This document shows, one piece after another, positions 35,480-47,081 of a stretch of 64,000 nucleotides of DNA. Made by a program: the position numbers and the translations under genes. Position 1 is the first letter of the stretch. The number at the start of each line of letters is the position of its first letter. This DNA is from Populus alba (taxonomy: Eukaryota > Streptophyta > Magnoliopsida > Malpighiales > Salicaceae), in the NCBI RefSeq assembly GCF_005239225.2, contig NC_133299.1:6328967-6392966 (forward strand). The letters are read 5' to 3'. The notes beneath the pieces are model-generated. The model made no database searches. It was not told the DNA's origin and saw nothing but the letters and a program-made list of their open reading frames with translations.

Positions 35480-36950
35480 CTTCAAACTTCTTGAAGCCTA
35501 ACAAATCACCTCATGATGCAGAATCTTCAATGGGAACAGTTTCTGTAGATTGATGGCACCTAGAACATATGGAAGAGGGAGCCAAGTTACGCTAAATTGA
35601 GCTTCATTTGTCAATAATCTATTCCATGTTGCTGGCAACATAAACAATTTAATTATGTCTCTGAGCAATAGGCATTCTCTAAATATGCTGCCAAATTTAC
35701 GACTGTATAAGAACCAGATCGGACTGTATAAGAAACATCCGAAGATGAAGACCACATTCTCCTAATCCCCTATCTCGCCAGCAATAACCCTCCTTAAGCA
35801 TGTCAAGACCTTTAATAATGCCTTTCCATGTAGAATTAGAAGCACCACAAGGAGCACTTTGAGAAAAACAAATATCAGTGGCATGCAGATACTTTGCATG
35901 CAAAACCTTAACCTCAATGTAACTCCATGGCAGTATTACACTCACGAGCTTGTATGATACCCAAGTCAACACTGGATTTCGACAAAGTGACCTGCAGGAT
36001 CGATCAAATGAACCCCTTGCTTTCCATCTTTATGAGCCCAAGAAATTGGTGAGCACATTAAGCTATTTCATCACAAGCCACCCTAGGTAACCATGTAGTC
36101 TACATGGAATACATAGGATTTGTACCCAGAAAATAATGTAGCAGCCCGAGGCTTAAAACCATGGCACGAGCCTGATCAATAGTTGCGTTCCTAAAGAACG
36201 TCACATCATCTGCGAATAATAAATAAGAAATTGAAGGCCCATTTCTACCCAGAGAGAATATCGGACGCCGCTCACCCCTTCCGAACCTCTTCTAACGAAG
36301 ACAACTAACAGAAGAAGACACAGTCTCTTCTCCATGCATAAAACACAAGATATATGGACACAAGAGTCTCCCTGACGAAGAACCCTCTTCGGTTAAAAAG
36401 GTTCGAGCTTCTGACCATTCCAGATAATTGACAAATATGAACTAGTAACGCGCTTCATAATCAGAGAAACCTTAAAGATCAGGAAAGCCAAAGTCCATAA
36501 GAATTTGTTGAAGAAATCTCTAATCAACTCGGTCGTAGGCTTTAGCTAAATCAATCTTCAGAACCCTTCCTTTCTGACGTTTTCTACTCTCCGGAATAGT
36601 GTTAAGGGAACTCATACCACAAAAATGTTATCGGAAGCAAGCCTGTCAGGGAAGAAGCTTGTTAGAGTTGGAGAAATTAAATCCCGAGACAGGGCTGACA
36701 AGACCATCGTTAGAATTTTAAGAACCACATAGCAGAGTCTCATAGGGCTAAAGTGAGTCATAGAGACCAGATTCTATTTCATAGGAATCAACAAATGAGA
36801 GACCTCAGCTAAAGTTTACAGGAAATGGCCTGTTGTGAAGGCATATGTTGAACCCTAGAATTTACAGAGTCCCCCACCACATCCCAAAAGGTCTTATAAA
36901 AAATTGTTTACAGCCCAATCGTACCTGCACTCTTATAAGAATTCGTAGCT
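35480..36950 (-). pseudogene. LINE (non-LTR retrotransposon) reverse-transcriptase relic
   Basis: On the minus strand, broken frames spell plant LINE ORF2 motifs in the correct order. An APG(P)DGF-like block lies near 36930. VLKIDLAKAYDRVD (36565-36523) is followed by an in-frame TAG (36522-36520) and RFLQQILMDFGFPDL. LLFADDVTFF, the catalytic DD block, lies at 36222-36193. A post-RT region with VLHAKYLHA and LDMLKEGYCWRD lies at about 35920-35770. Frameshifts and stops throughout make it non-functional. It abuts the LTR relic to its left. The exact ends were not determined. Confidence 0.85.
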
Positions 36951-37139
36951 TTTAGAGCGTTATATATTGACCTCATCTTTGGAAGATGGCCTTAGAAGAG
37001 ATTGCATCATCTGAAGATAATTTCGCAGAATTTAGATCATTACAACCATGGAGAGTGATACCTTCGTAGCTGCAAAACAAGTCTTGAAAATATTAAGAAA
37101 CTTGAGATTTAAGGCCGCATAGTGGTTTCCTAGGAATTA

Positions 37140-37660
37140 TTTCCTTTTTATTTTGGGTAAAACTTACTTTCCATACGTTATAAAAAATTTTAAAAAATAT
37201 ATTATATTGTTGGTTGATTACATCATGTGTTTTTAATTGTATTAATATATTAATGTTAAAAATAAATTTAAAATAAATATTATTTTAATATATTTTTAAA
37301 TAAAAAATATTTTAAAAAATAATTATTACACTGATAGTATGCTCATAATAGTAGGTCATTGTAGTGGAATCCAAATGCATCTAAAACAGAGAATATAGGA
37401 GTACCTGTACAGTATTAAGAGGGTGTTTAAAAATTTAATAATAGCTGTTTTTTAAAATATTTTTTTAAAAAATATATTAAAATAATATTTTTTATTTTTT
37501 ATAAATTATTTTTTACATTAACATATTAAAATTATCTAAAAAAATATTAATTTAAAGTAAAAAAAAAAAAATATTTAAATTTTTAAAAAATATTTTAAAA
37601 AACAAAAACTACACAGGAAGGAAAAAAAAAAAAAAAAAAAAAACCAATATTGACAAATCT
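37140..37660. repeat. AT-rich MITE-like blocks
   Basis: Two AT-rich palindromic blocks (about 37160-37330 and 37424-37615) carry the AATATATT(A)AAATAAT / ACATTAACATATTAAAAT core seen in the MITE-like relics at 19.4-22.7 kb. A poly-A run follows at 37623-37643. No gene is seen. Confidence 0.5.
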
Positions 37661-38098
37661 AAAACACAACCCATTTGGCAAACCACAAGTTCCGCAGCAA
37701 ATATAAAATTAAAAAGGGAAAATACATTATCACACTGGCGACACGTGTCCTGCACGTAAGAAAAGCATCTCGTAATTTTGTTTTATTACTCTAAAAAGAA
37801 TATACATTATGTATTATGACATTAAATCTATGTGCCCTATCATGTAATTGCCACCATGGCTGTACATGCCCCATTATGACAAATCGCTGCCTTTACTACT
37901 TACAAGGGCGGCCAACTCGCTCTGTAACTCAAATTTTGCTCTGTCTTTGATGTACTGTTAGTTAGACTTCTCTCTTATGATTAGTGCCAAAAAGAAAAGT
38001 ACGTCTACAAGATATTGCAGTTAACCATCCTCAACCCAATAAGAAATTTTGTCTGCCAGCTACAACTCACAATGAATCATTGCTGCTTTTGCAAGATG

Positions 38099-40190
38099 TT
38101 AGCGGAAGTGGGATACATTAGCAAATGGTTCAGCATTTGCCTTCGGTGCAGGTTTAGCCGCTTTTGGATTCCCAAACACATTCCAAAATCTCAATGTTTC
38201 ATCACCTGCTGCAGATGCCACTGTGTATCCATCTGGGCTCTGAAAAAAAAAATAACAGCAATGAAGAAGGTTATAAATTAATATGATCATAGTTTCATAC
38301 TCTAACAGGCAACATAAATTTTTATAGAAATCTATGGTTTAAAATCAGTTCATTATCAATACCTGAGTCATAAAGAGGACTGGAGAAGTGTGACCACTGA
38401 GCTCTGCCGTCTTTACCATGGATGGATATTTCCATAGAATGAGTTGGTTCTCTGTAAATCCATGAGAGCTAAGCAATTCCCGCTCATGCTTGTTCCACTG
38501 AAGAGCGCTAACCTGTGAGCCGGTGTCCACTGAGTTCAAGCATGTGCCAGTCTGGGTGTTCCAAAATTTAATGTGCCTATCATTCCCACCTCCACCCGAG
38601 GCTAGCAGATTGCTTTGAAAGGGACACCAAGAAAGGGCTTTCACAGCTGCTGTGTGGTCCTCAAGCTTGTGAAGCCAATGCCTTGGTGAATTTGAAGAGG
38701 CCATAAATCTATCCCATATGAAAAGAAGGTTATCATTCCCTCCACTAGCTAATTGCTGGCCTGAAGCTGACCATTTCAATCCACAAACTTCCTGTCGGTG
38801 TCCCTCATATGATTCAACAACGTGTTCTCTTATTCTCACATCATTATTGATGACTTTAGCATCCCTTCCTCCAGTTGTAAGTAAGTGACGATTCCAGGCC
38901 AGTGATGTTACTCGCAATCGATGACCTCCTCAGAGTGTTCTTAGCTGCACCAATGACACGTTAATAAGAAATCATCAGTCAGATTATATCACAACTAAAA
39001 AAGAAATAAATGACTTCCAAAATAAATGGTAGAGTACAAACCATTTGATTAGTTGTAGAGTCCCATAGCTGGACATTAGAATTGTCCAAGCCTACAGCAA
39101 GGTGACGTCCATCGGGTGCCCAGTTAATGCTAGTTACAGGACCATCTTCCTCGTCAACAGTGACTACTTCTGAGATAGAACTATTTGAAGCGTTCCAAAG
39201 ATACACGGTTGTCCCAAGAGCTATTGCAAGCACATTATTGTTGCCCCAATCTAGCAAATTCAAGTAGAAATCATCCATTATGTCAGGGGCATCCAATGTC
39301 ATTTCTGGTCTCTGCAAAATCAATTCCAAACATTCAATCAATTTAGACACAAAATTAGTCAAAGACAGGATATCACAAATAACAGAAACAATCAGAAACT
39401 ACATCTGTAAACTATAAAAAATCCCTATCAACTTATGCTATTGAAAACCAAGCCCGTGATTCTAAATCATAAAAAAGATGAGAACATGCATGAACCTGAG
39501 GAATGTGCCGCTGAGGCTTGACAGGTTTAGAAGAATGAACAGATGATGATGAAAACAACGGGATAGGGTCCACCAGGGTGGGTGGTTTGTTCTTGAAGGC
39601 TAAAATTCGTCTTCCGTTCATATTGAATGCCTCTGCCAAAAGCTTCTGGTATAGCGATTGTGAAGGTGGGTTCTCCTTGGCTTTCCTCCCTTCAGTGAGC
39701 ATGTAATGCGCAAAATCCATGTCCATAGCTGACCTATTTGGTATAAATCGATCCAACTGTCCAGAACAAGAAAATTTGAATTAGAACCCAAAAAGAATAT
39801 AATCATTTGCAACTATAAAATTTAGTAATCTTCAACTTAATAAGAATAACAAAATAAATCAATTAAACCCAGAATCCCTTCTTTCTCAGAAACAATTCAT
39901 CAAACAGATAGGCACAAAGAAACCCACATACAGAATCGCACACAAAAAAGAAAAAGAAAACCCTAACCCTAATTCTCAAATCACCTAAACAATTAATTGA
40001 GAAACACAAAACAACACAACTGCAATAATCAGTGAAATTAAGCAAAAGAAAAGGAACCGCGTAATTAAATTCTTAATATATATTTTTGTAGACTCACATT
40101 TTCATACGATTTTTTCCGTTGAGGGTTTTCTAGAAGTGCGCTTCGAGGAAGAAACATTCTAGTAGTGGTCGAAGACGAAGAAGAATCCAT
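38099..40190 (-). pseudogene. CDC20-like: CDC20 homologue (APC/C activator, WD40) with in-frame stop
   Basis: CDC20 recruits substrates to the anaphase-promoting complex in mitosis and is held by the spindle checkpoint. Five exons join in phase 0: 40190-40098, 39756-39496, 39311-39042, 38944-38363 and 38239-38099 (TAA), 448 codons in all. Visible motifs are the C-box DRFIPNR (residues 33-39), a KEN triplet (58-60), the Mad2-binding ILAFKNKP (82-89), and WD40 repeats from [18 protein letters not shown] to [11 protein letters not shown]. Codon 213, expected Arg or Lys in LRTL(R/K)GGH, is TGA (38932-38930), so translation would stop before most of the propeller. The C-terminus is FR where CDC20 proteins end in IR. 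All splice sites look intact, so the lesion looks recent. It may be a nonsense allele, a young pseudogene or a sequence error. CDC20 rather than FZR/CCS52, from the N-terminus and MIM. Confidence 0.87.
39957..39972. promoter_or_regulatory. Telo-box (AAACCCTAACCCTAA) in CDC20 intron 1
   Basis: Two and a half plant telomere-type units lie in the first intron, about 220 bp after the start codon. Telo-boxes near the start of transcription are typical of genes expressed in dividing cells. The role here is inferred. Confidence 0.6.
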
Positions 40191-40443
40191 GGTTCACAGA
40201 GAGAACAAGAAACACAAACAGAGCGAAAGAGTAAAACAAACGGAGTGAGAGAGAGAGCAGATTAAGAGATGACGATGATGGTAACGAAAAGAAAGAAAGA
40301 AAGAGGGAATTAGCAGTGAGAGAAACAAAAAACAAGAGCAATTAAATCTAATTGTAGCAAAGGAGAAATTAGAATGAGGGGAGGATGGAGGACAAGCAAC
40401 TCATAGCGCGTAAATATCTATTTCTGGTATGCCGGTGGCGCTA

Positions 40444-40451
40444 AACGGTCA
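40444..40451. promoter_or_regulatory. MSA-like element (AACGGTCA) upstream of CDC20
   Basis: The octamer fits the core and 3' side of the mitosis-specific activator (YCYAACGGYYA) bound by three-repeat MYB factors, although the base before AACGG is A rather than a pyrimidine. It lies about 254 bp upstream of the CDC20 start codon. A second AACGG core occurs at 40239-40243. Confidence 0.45.
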
Positions 40452-40459
40452 CTAAAATT

Positions 40460-41637
40460 TTGAATGCTTATTCTGTTTTATCGATTAAAATGACAAAACT
40501 GTCCTCTATCCTTTGCTTTCTTCATGGTCTTCTCGCTTATTATTATTATTATTATTAGTACTCTAGTACTATTACTAACAGAAACTAAATTGTGTGTAAA
40601 AATTATTGTAGTATTTTTTTCTTATTTATCCTTTTACAAATCATCATAAATTAGAACAGTATTTTTTTGAAATTTCATTTTAGTTCTGAACCTTTTTTTT
40701 TTTTTCATAATTGAACCTTTTAAACCAAAATTAAAAACTCAATTACATATTTATTTTTTTGAAAAAAAAAAAGTTTGATTGAAAGTTACACAAATAAAGT
40801 AAAAATGATGGGTACAATAGATGGTGATTCCAAAATTCATATAAAAACTTTATTTTGAACCCCTGTTTTTTTTAGTTTATAGGTTATCGATTTTTTTAGC
40901 TGTTAAAAATTTAATATTTGTATCAAAATTCATTTCCCTTATTTCTCAATCTTTTTTTTGAGAGTAGAGAGAGGATCCAGATTCCATTATAGAGAGAAAA
41001 ATGATTGTTGACGATAATTTTGACCACCCAGAAAGTTACAATTGATGTCAATGGGTTTTATTTCATAAGAATAGTTTCACCTAAGTGTTTTTTTCCTTCT
41101 CCTTGCCCAAGAAGACAAATCTTACTGCATAAATGTTTTTGAGTTTGAGTTGATTTTTATTTTTTAAGCTGCGTTTTAGGTTTTTTGGGGGCCATAAATA
41201 GATTTATCAAGGTGTTTTGGTTGAAAAATGGGTTTTAAAGCCAAAACAAATCAAAGCCTTGTTTTTTTAGTAATCTCTAGTTACTGGATTCTTCAAAATG
41301 TAAACGATACGTTTGTTTATTGTCTTTTTTTTTTAAAAAAAAACAAATAGGGCGGCCAATCATCCACCCTTTTGAGAAATTAAAAGAAAAAATAAAAACA
41401 TGTCCTAGCATGCCTAGGCTATTTCTTAAGTCTCAGGCACGTTGGGCCACCAGGGCCACACACTTGGCTCCTTTTAGTTTTTTTTATTATTATTATTTTA
41501 TATTTGAGTTTAAAAAATTGATAAAAAAGAAATTATTAAACTCAATTGAGTCTATAAACCGAGTCATGGGATTAATGAATTAATCAACAACATCTAGGTT
41601 TTTTTTTTTTTGTTTAATGCCTTTTCTTCCCCTCAAT

Positions 41638-41673
<36 letters not shown>

Positions 41674-44029
41674 CATTATTTGTTATCGATGATTTATTTT
41701 TTATTTAGCTCAAACCTAAAAAAAAAATGCAATATCACCATTTGTTATCAATTATGTACTTTTACTATCTCGACATCACATGCTTATCATGGTTTTTTTT
41801 TTTTACTTCTAAAAAAGTTGTTTCATATAAAAAAAAAATTAGCATGCATTTTATTATCATATAAACAAATGAAAAATAATCTTTGTAATAAGAATTTTAT
41901 TGAATCCAAAGATGTGCATGACTTGCATTGCGAGTTTACTTGTTTTAATTAAGTTCAATTAGGATCTTTTTCATTAAATTCTATTTTTTATTGATTTTGT
42001 ATTTCAATATTGAGTTAATTTAGGATTAAGCTTTCTGATTATTTTTTTCAAGATTATCTTTGTGAATTTTGCAAGTTAACTCATGTTAATAGAGGTAGAT
42101 CAAATTTTTTTCTATCTCAATATTAGATAAATATGTTATTCAATTCATGATTGAAATAAATTTTCATTTTTAGAAGACACATCACTGGATATTATTTTTT
42201 ACACTTTTTTTTTTATATGGCTTTGATCTGCTTCACAGAATGGACTAATGAATTAGTAACTTATACTAAAACATCTAGGACATTTATTGTAGCAATTTCT
42301 TTTTGTTCTCTTTTTTTTTTTAGTGTCTTTCTATGCCTAAATTGGGTTAAAATTTGTTAAAATTTATTAAGTTTCAGGCAAATTAAAATATAAGGAACCA
42401 AACTGTAAAACACGCTAAAATTTCATTATGAATCTAATTTTTTATTCAAAAAATTATTTTTATCCTCCTACTTCCTCATTCAAAAGCTTCACATTCCTTA
42501 TAATTTTTAAAAATCTAATTTTGATGCAAAGATCCATTTTTCATATTTTTCTATCCCTGAATTTGAAAGATGAGAGAGAAATTTGTCAATTTTCATTGAT
42601 TCCAAGCCCTAAAAATATCAACTTTAATATCAAAAGGTTTCATTCTACAAGAGAAGTTTGATTGTGGTTGTTTTGAACCTTAATATTGCTTGAAGAATAG
42701 ATTGAAGCCAAGAAAGAAAATTTTTATTGGGTTTGATTTTGCGTTCTTAGGTTATTTTCTCAATTTTTAGCTTGATAATTTAGTTTTTTAATGTTATAAG
42801 GGTGTTATTTAGGGGTTTATTGGCAAAAATAATTTTTGAAAATAGGGTTTTGACCCAAAAACCAACCCATACCTTTTAAACTACCATTGGTGGCCAAAAT
42901 CTGAATGAGAGTAGACAACGTGTCATTTGTTTTTTTTTTATCCTTCAATTATTTTTCCTGTCAATTACATCTTTTAATTATTTTTAAGAAAAAATTTCTC
43001 TATTGTTGTTATCATATATATTTAGCTAAAAAATAAAATTATTTCATAACCTAGGTCGCAGGTTTTAAAAATTAAACCATTAAAATGGAATCAATCTAAT
43101 ATGTTGTCATTTCTCTTTTTATCATTTTTTTTATTTCAATATTTTCTTTTTATTTTTTTTAATCTCTATTTTTTTTATCATATATTTAAGTAAAATAAAT
43201 AAAATTTTTTAAAAAATAAAATTATTTAACTTAATGGAGTTTATGACTTATGTCACAATTTTAGTGGGTTATGCCACAAAATAAAGTTCGATCAAATATA
43301 TTATTATCTTAATATTTTTTTAAAAGCTATTTTGAATTAGTCTTTATTACATGTTTTGTGTTGGTTTTGATTTGCTTTTTAAAGGGTTATTACGGTCTCC
43401 AGATCTAAGTCATAAGTTTAACAAGTTAATTATGATTGAGCTGGATTGATTCAATATGTTATTATATCAACAAAAAAAGGGAGTTTGTAATCCACATTCT
43501 TGGATTATTTTTTATTATTATTATCTAGGTTTTTTTATGTTAAGAAAATAGTTTGACTTGCAACGTAGCGTGGGGCATTAACCGAGTAATGACATAATAC
43601 CCTTTAAATTTATTGAAATGACAAAACTGACATTTATCCTTTTTTTTCTGGTTTATACTCCTAGCTAAACACAAATTTCAGGAATTCTTTCTTTCCTTAC
43701 ACTTAGTCATCCAAAAAAATAACACTCTCACTTTGTTCGTGTAAATTTATGTGAACTTTTTAACAATTACATGTAACCTTCTTGAAATAAATAAAAAAAA
43801 AAAATAGGCTCCTCCAACTCGATATTTAATTAAATAAATTGAAAAAAATAAAATGTAAGGAAATAATTATAAACTTTAATATTTGGAGATATAAAATTAC
43901 AATGTAAAGTATATCATCGGGCATTAAAGATACAAAATAGAAAAATACCGTTAAAATTTTATGATTAATCTTAACACATTTAAAATTCCATTAATCTAGG
44001 AGGCAGATTCATCATTTGACATCGTGCAC
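40460..44029. other. Gene-free AT-rich region
   Basis: No gene is recognised. It contains (ATT)n at about 40540-40558, (TA)n at 41641-41669, many poly-T runs, and fragments such as GGTCGCAGGTTTTAAAAATT (43055-43074) and CTAAGTCATAAGTTTAACAAG (43404-43424). These fragments look like the 'right-of-passage' type repeats also present at 61.2-61.6 kb. The small open frames are AT-driven. Confidence 0.55.
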
Positions 44030-46240
44030 ACCACAATAACTTATAAAAGATCATTAACTATATAGTCATTAGGGGCAAACCACAAAAATATTTTAAGACA
44101 TTATTAAGAACCTTTGATAAATTATTCATTATATTATCACAATGACAATCACCATCATATAAGAGTGTTTATATTTCTTTAGGTTTAAATTCTAGCCATT
44201 CTTTTATATGTATATCCCTCTAAATCATACCAATATAAAATATTTCAAATTTTCTTGTAGGTCCTTGATATATCTTCTCTAATATTTTCTTCAACGCCAC
44301 ATCTTTGAACCTTTTATTGAAGTTACTGAAAAAGTATCACGAACAATAATGATGATACCCAATCAGCTCAAGCCATGTTTGTGCCATGAAATTTTTAATT
44401 GTTACATATTTATTTGATATTATACATAATTCGATACGTCCACCTACATATTGGGGAAGTAAATCTAAAAGTCAAGTTTAGTTAATGTTTTTCTCTTGTT
44501 CGACCAAAGCATAACATTTTATAAAAAAAAAAAAAAAAACTATTATTCTTGTTATAAGCAACTTCAATTAATAATTTTGTTTTGTACTTTTTATAAAAAT
44601 GAGTGTCGTCAATACTTATTAATGGACAATAATATTTAAACCCCTTAATTGCAACTTCAAATGCCTAAAATACTCTTCTAAATAATGTTGTATTATCATC
44701 AATCATTTTATGATCCCATTTAACAACTATACTTGAATTTGATTCTATAATAGCTAATATAACTCTAAACAACATTTGAAAGGACTCATTATATGAACCA
44801 AATAATTATTTTAATACTTTTTGTTTAGTTGTTCATGCTTTATGATATAAGACATCACACAAAAAAATCCTTATATATGGCAACTTGAATGGTAAAGATG
44901 TTAATACTTATTTCATCTTAGACAGTGGTCATCATCACATTAATGATAAGTCTTAGTCAATTTGATGATGACCTCGCGTTGATATATGTACAAGGTTCTT
45001 TCAATTTAAGATCTTAAATGAATCAAAATTGTTGTGATGCTCCCGTGTAAATACAATTGGCATGTTGGTTCATATATATATATATATATCTCGTAATTTC
45101 ATACAAGTTATTGTTGAACGTTGCATTTTATATTGTAATGAATTCTTTATATGTCACCGCCTAACTATAGTAATTAATTCATACTTGGTTCAAAAAGTTT
45201 GTCCAACCTCCAACTCATTAATTATCTCGAATTCATACAACTTAAAGCCTAATCATTACATGTCGTTTGAGCAAACCCACTAGAATCTTCAAATTCAACA
45301 ATGGGAAGTCTTATGAATTGGATTATTAGCCCAACTAACTCATCACCCCCGACTATGTCGTCACATTATGATCATTTTCATCATCATTTAGTTCAGAGTC
45401 ATCATAACAAATATAAAACAATTGTTATATCCAACCGAGCTTTCATATCTATAATTTTTTATATCAATGTTAGATTCATTGTATCACCACCGATCCTAGA
45501 CAAACTAGCAGCATGTGATGCTTATAGCCCTTTAAGTGTAACTTGGTTTCAAATTGAACTCCATAGTAGAGGGGTTTTCTTGTTATATATTATTTAAGTA
45601 GAGCTCTAAAATTTGCAACTCATTTTCTATGGCGAACTCAACCATTGAATTCAAACTTTCATCATTAAAACTGGGCATACCAACATAATGATTTAGACGC
45701 ACCACATATTGCATCCTCGAAGTAATGTCTACTTCAATTTCAAAACAAATCTCACTCAAAGCCTCCTTATATTAACTTTTTTAGTTCATTATAAGTGATA
45801 CTAATAGAAATATTGACATTGGTACCACCATAATAACATAATAATTTCCAAACCCTAACATAATCAACAAGATCATAATTCATAAAAATTTATTCCTAAG
45901 TAACACATTTATCAACTCAATTGGAATAATTTTAAGCTAATTAAAATAATTTATAGTTAATTTAACTAAAACCATCAAATTCCTAAACTAACAAAAAACA
46001 CCACAACCATAACATAATCAACAAAAACCTAACTCATCAATTTCTCCCTAAATAATGTAATTTATCAATCAATTGATGTATTTTAAAATTAATTAACATA
46101 ATTTTTAGTAAATTTAATTAAAACCAACAAAACCCTAAACTAACACAATAAAACTCTAACCTAACCCCTAACACAATCACAAATTAGCACAAAAAATTTA
46201 AATTAATAAAGGAGGAAGGTGGATTATACCTGAAATTATT
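44030..46240 (-). pseudogene. MULE (MuDR-type) transposase relic
   Basis: Read on the minus strand, broken frames give MULE transposase blocks in order. VGQTF(x)TKYELITIVRR(x)HIKNSL (about 45230-45130) matches the N-terminal domain. VAIKGFKYYCPLISIDDTHF, then YKKYKTKLLIEVA (about 44655-44560), carries the first catalytic Asp. VGGRIELCIISNKYVTIKNF (about 44435-44390) covers the second site, where the usual ISD is ISN. FNKRFKDVALKKILEKI and WLEF follow. Stops and frameshifts are frequent. The acidic N-terminal part probably extends to about 46240. Terminal inverted repeats were not identified. Confidence 0.75.
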
Positions 46241-47081
46241 GAAACAAAGAGATGTGAGTAGTGGTGGTGGCAGTGGTACTTGTTGTCAGGAGTAAAGGAA
46301 GAGGGGGAAGGGATGCAATGGGAAGAGAGGTGTTCTGTCACAGTGAAGAGAAATCGAGAGGAAAGGTGAGGGCAACGCATGGAAGAGGAGGCCAAGAGAA
46401 ATAAAGAGAAGGAAGGAAGAAATGGTTTTTTTTTTTTGTAATTAGAATAGACATGAAGGTCACACTACATGCCACGCGCATGTAACTCACACTACATGCT
46501 ATTTTGCCAAATCATTTTACAAAAACAAAATCTCTTGCCATAAAACCTAAAAAAAGCACATAGTTCAAATCAAAGCAATTGTTGAGGTAATAATTCCAAC
46601 TAGATTCAAAAGTTCGTATGTCAAACATTGAACTTTCTTGCTGCAGACTAGTAATGGTTGTTAATGGCACAATGATCTAATCATCATCCAAAGACTGAAC
46701 CGGTGAAGGCTGTTTAATGGTACAACACTAGTTAGCTGAACCAGCAGCTTACCAACTCAATCAGTGGGCACATCCGTTATATTTTTTACATTTAATTTTT
46801 CTATTTTTTAGCAAAATAAATTCATAAAATACAAAAATATGAAAAGTCAACAGTCCAATCGATTCTCATTTCCATTCCCTCTGTTATTTTCAATGGTCAA
46901 AAGAATGTCGCCTGTTGAGTACATGACTAATTCTTTTTTTTTCTATTTCTATTTTGTGAAAAAATAATAATAACAAATACATTGATGGAATAATATACAT
47001 GCCGAACTTGCAAAAATAACTACAAGGGGGACCACCCTCTGTAACACCTAAAAACAACAAAGCTAGGCACACAAACCAGAA
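46241..47081. other. Intergenic, no gene seen
   Basis: A purine-rich stretch (46250-46425), a T12 run and unremarkable sequence run up to the TRAPPC8 stop codon. No promoter or exon was recognised. Confidence 0.5.

Noticed and set aside
38900..38950. Alternative splice acceptor in CDC20 exon 4 that would skip the TGA
   Set aside because: AG dinucleotides just after the stop (as in CTGAG and GAGGAG) do not restore the phase-0 frame set by exon 3, so none rescues the protein.
39501..39756. FZR/CCS52 (CDH1) assignment for the WD40 gene
   Set aside because: The Mad2-binding ILAFKNKP block, the DRFIPNRSAMD start and the WD40 wording match CDC20, not CDH1.
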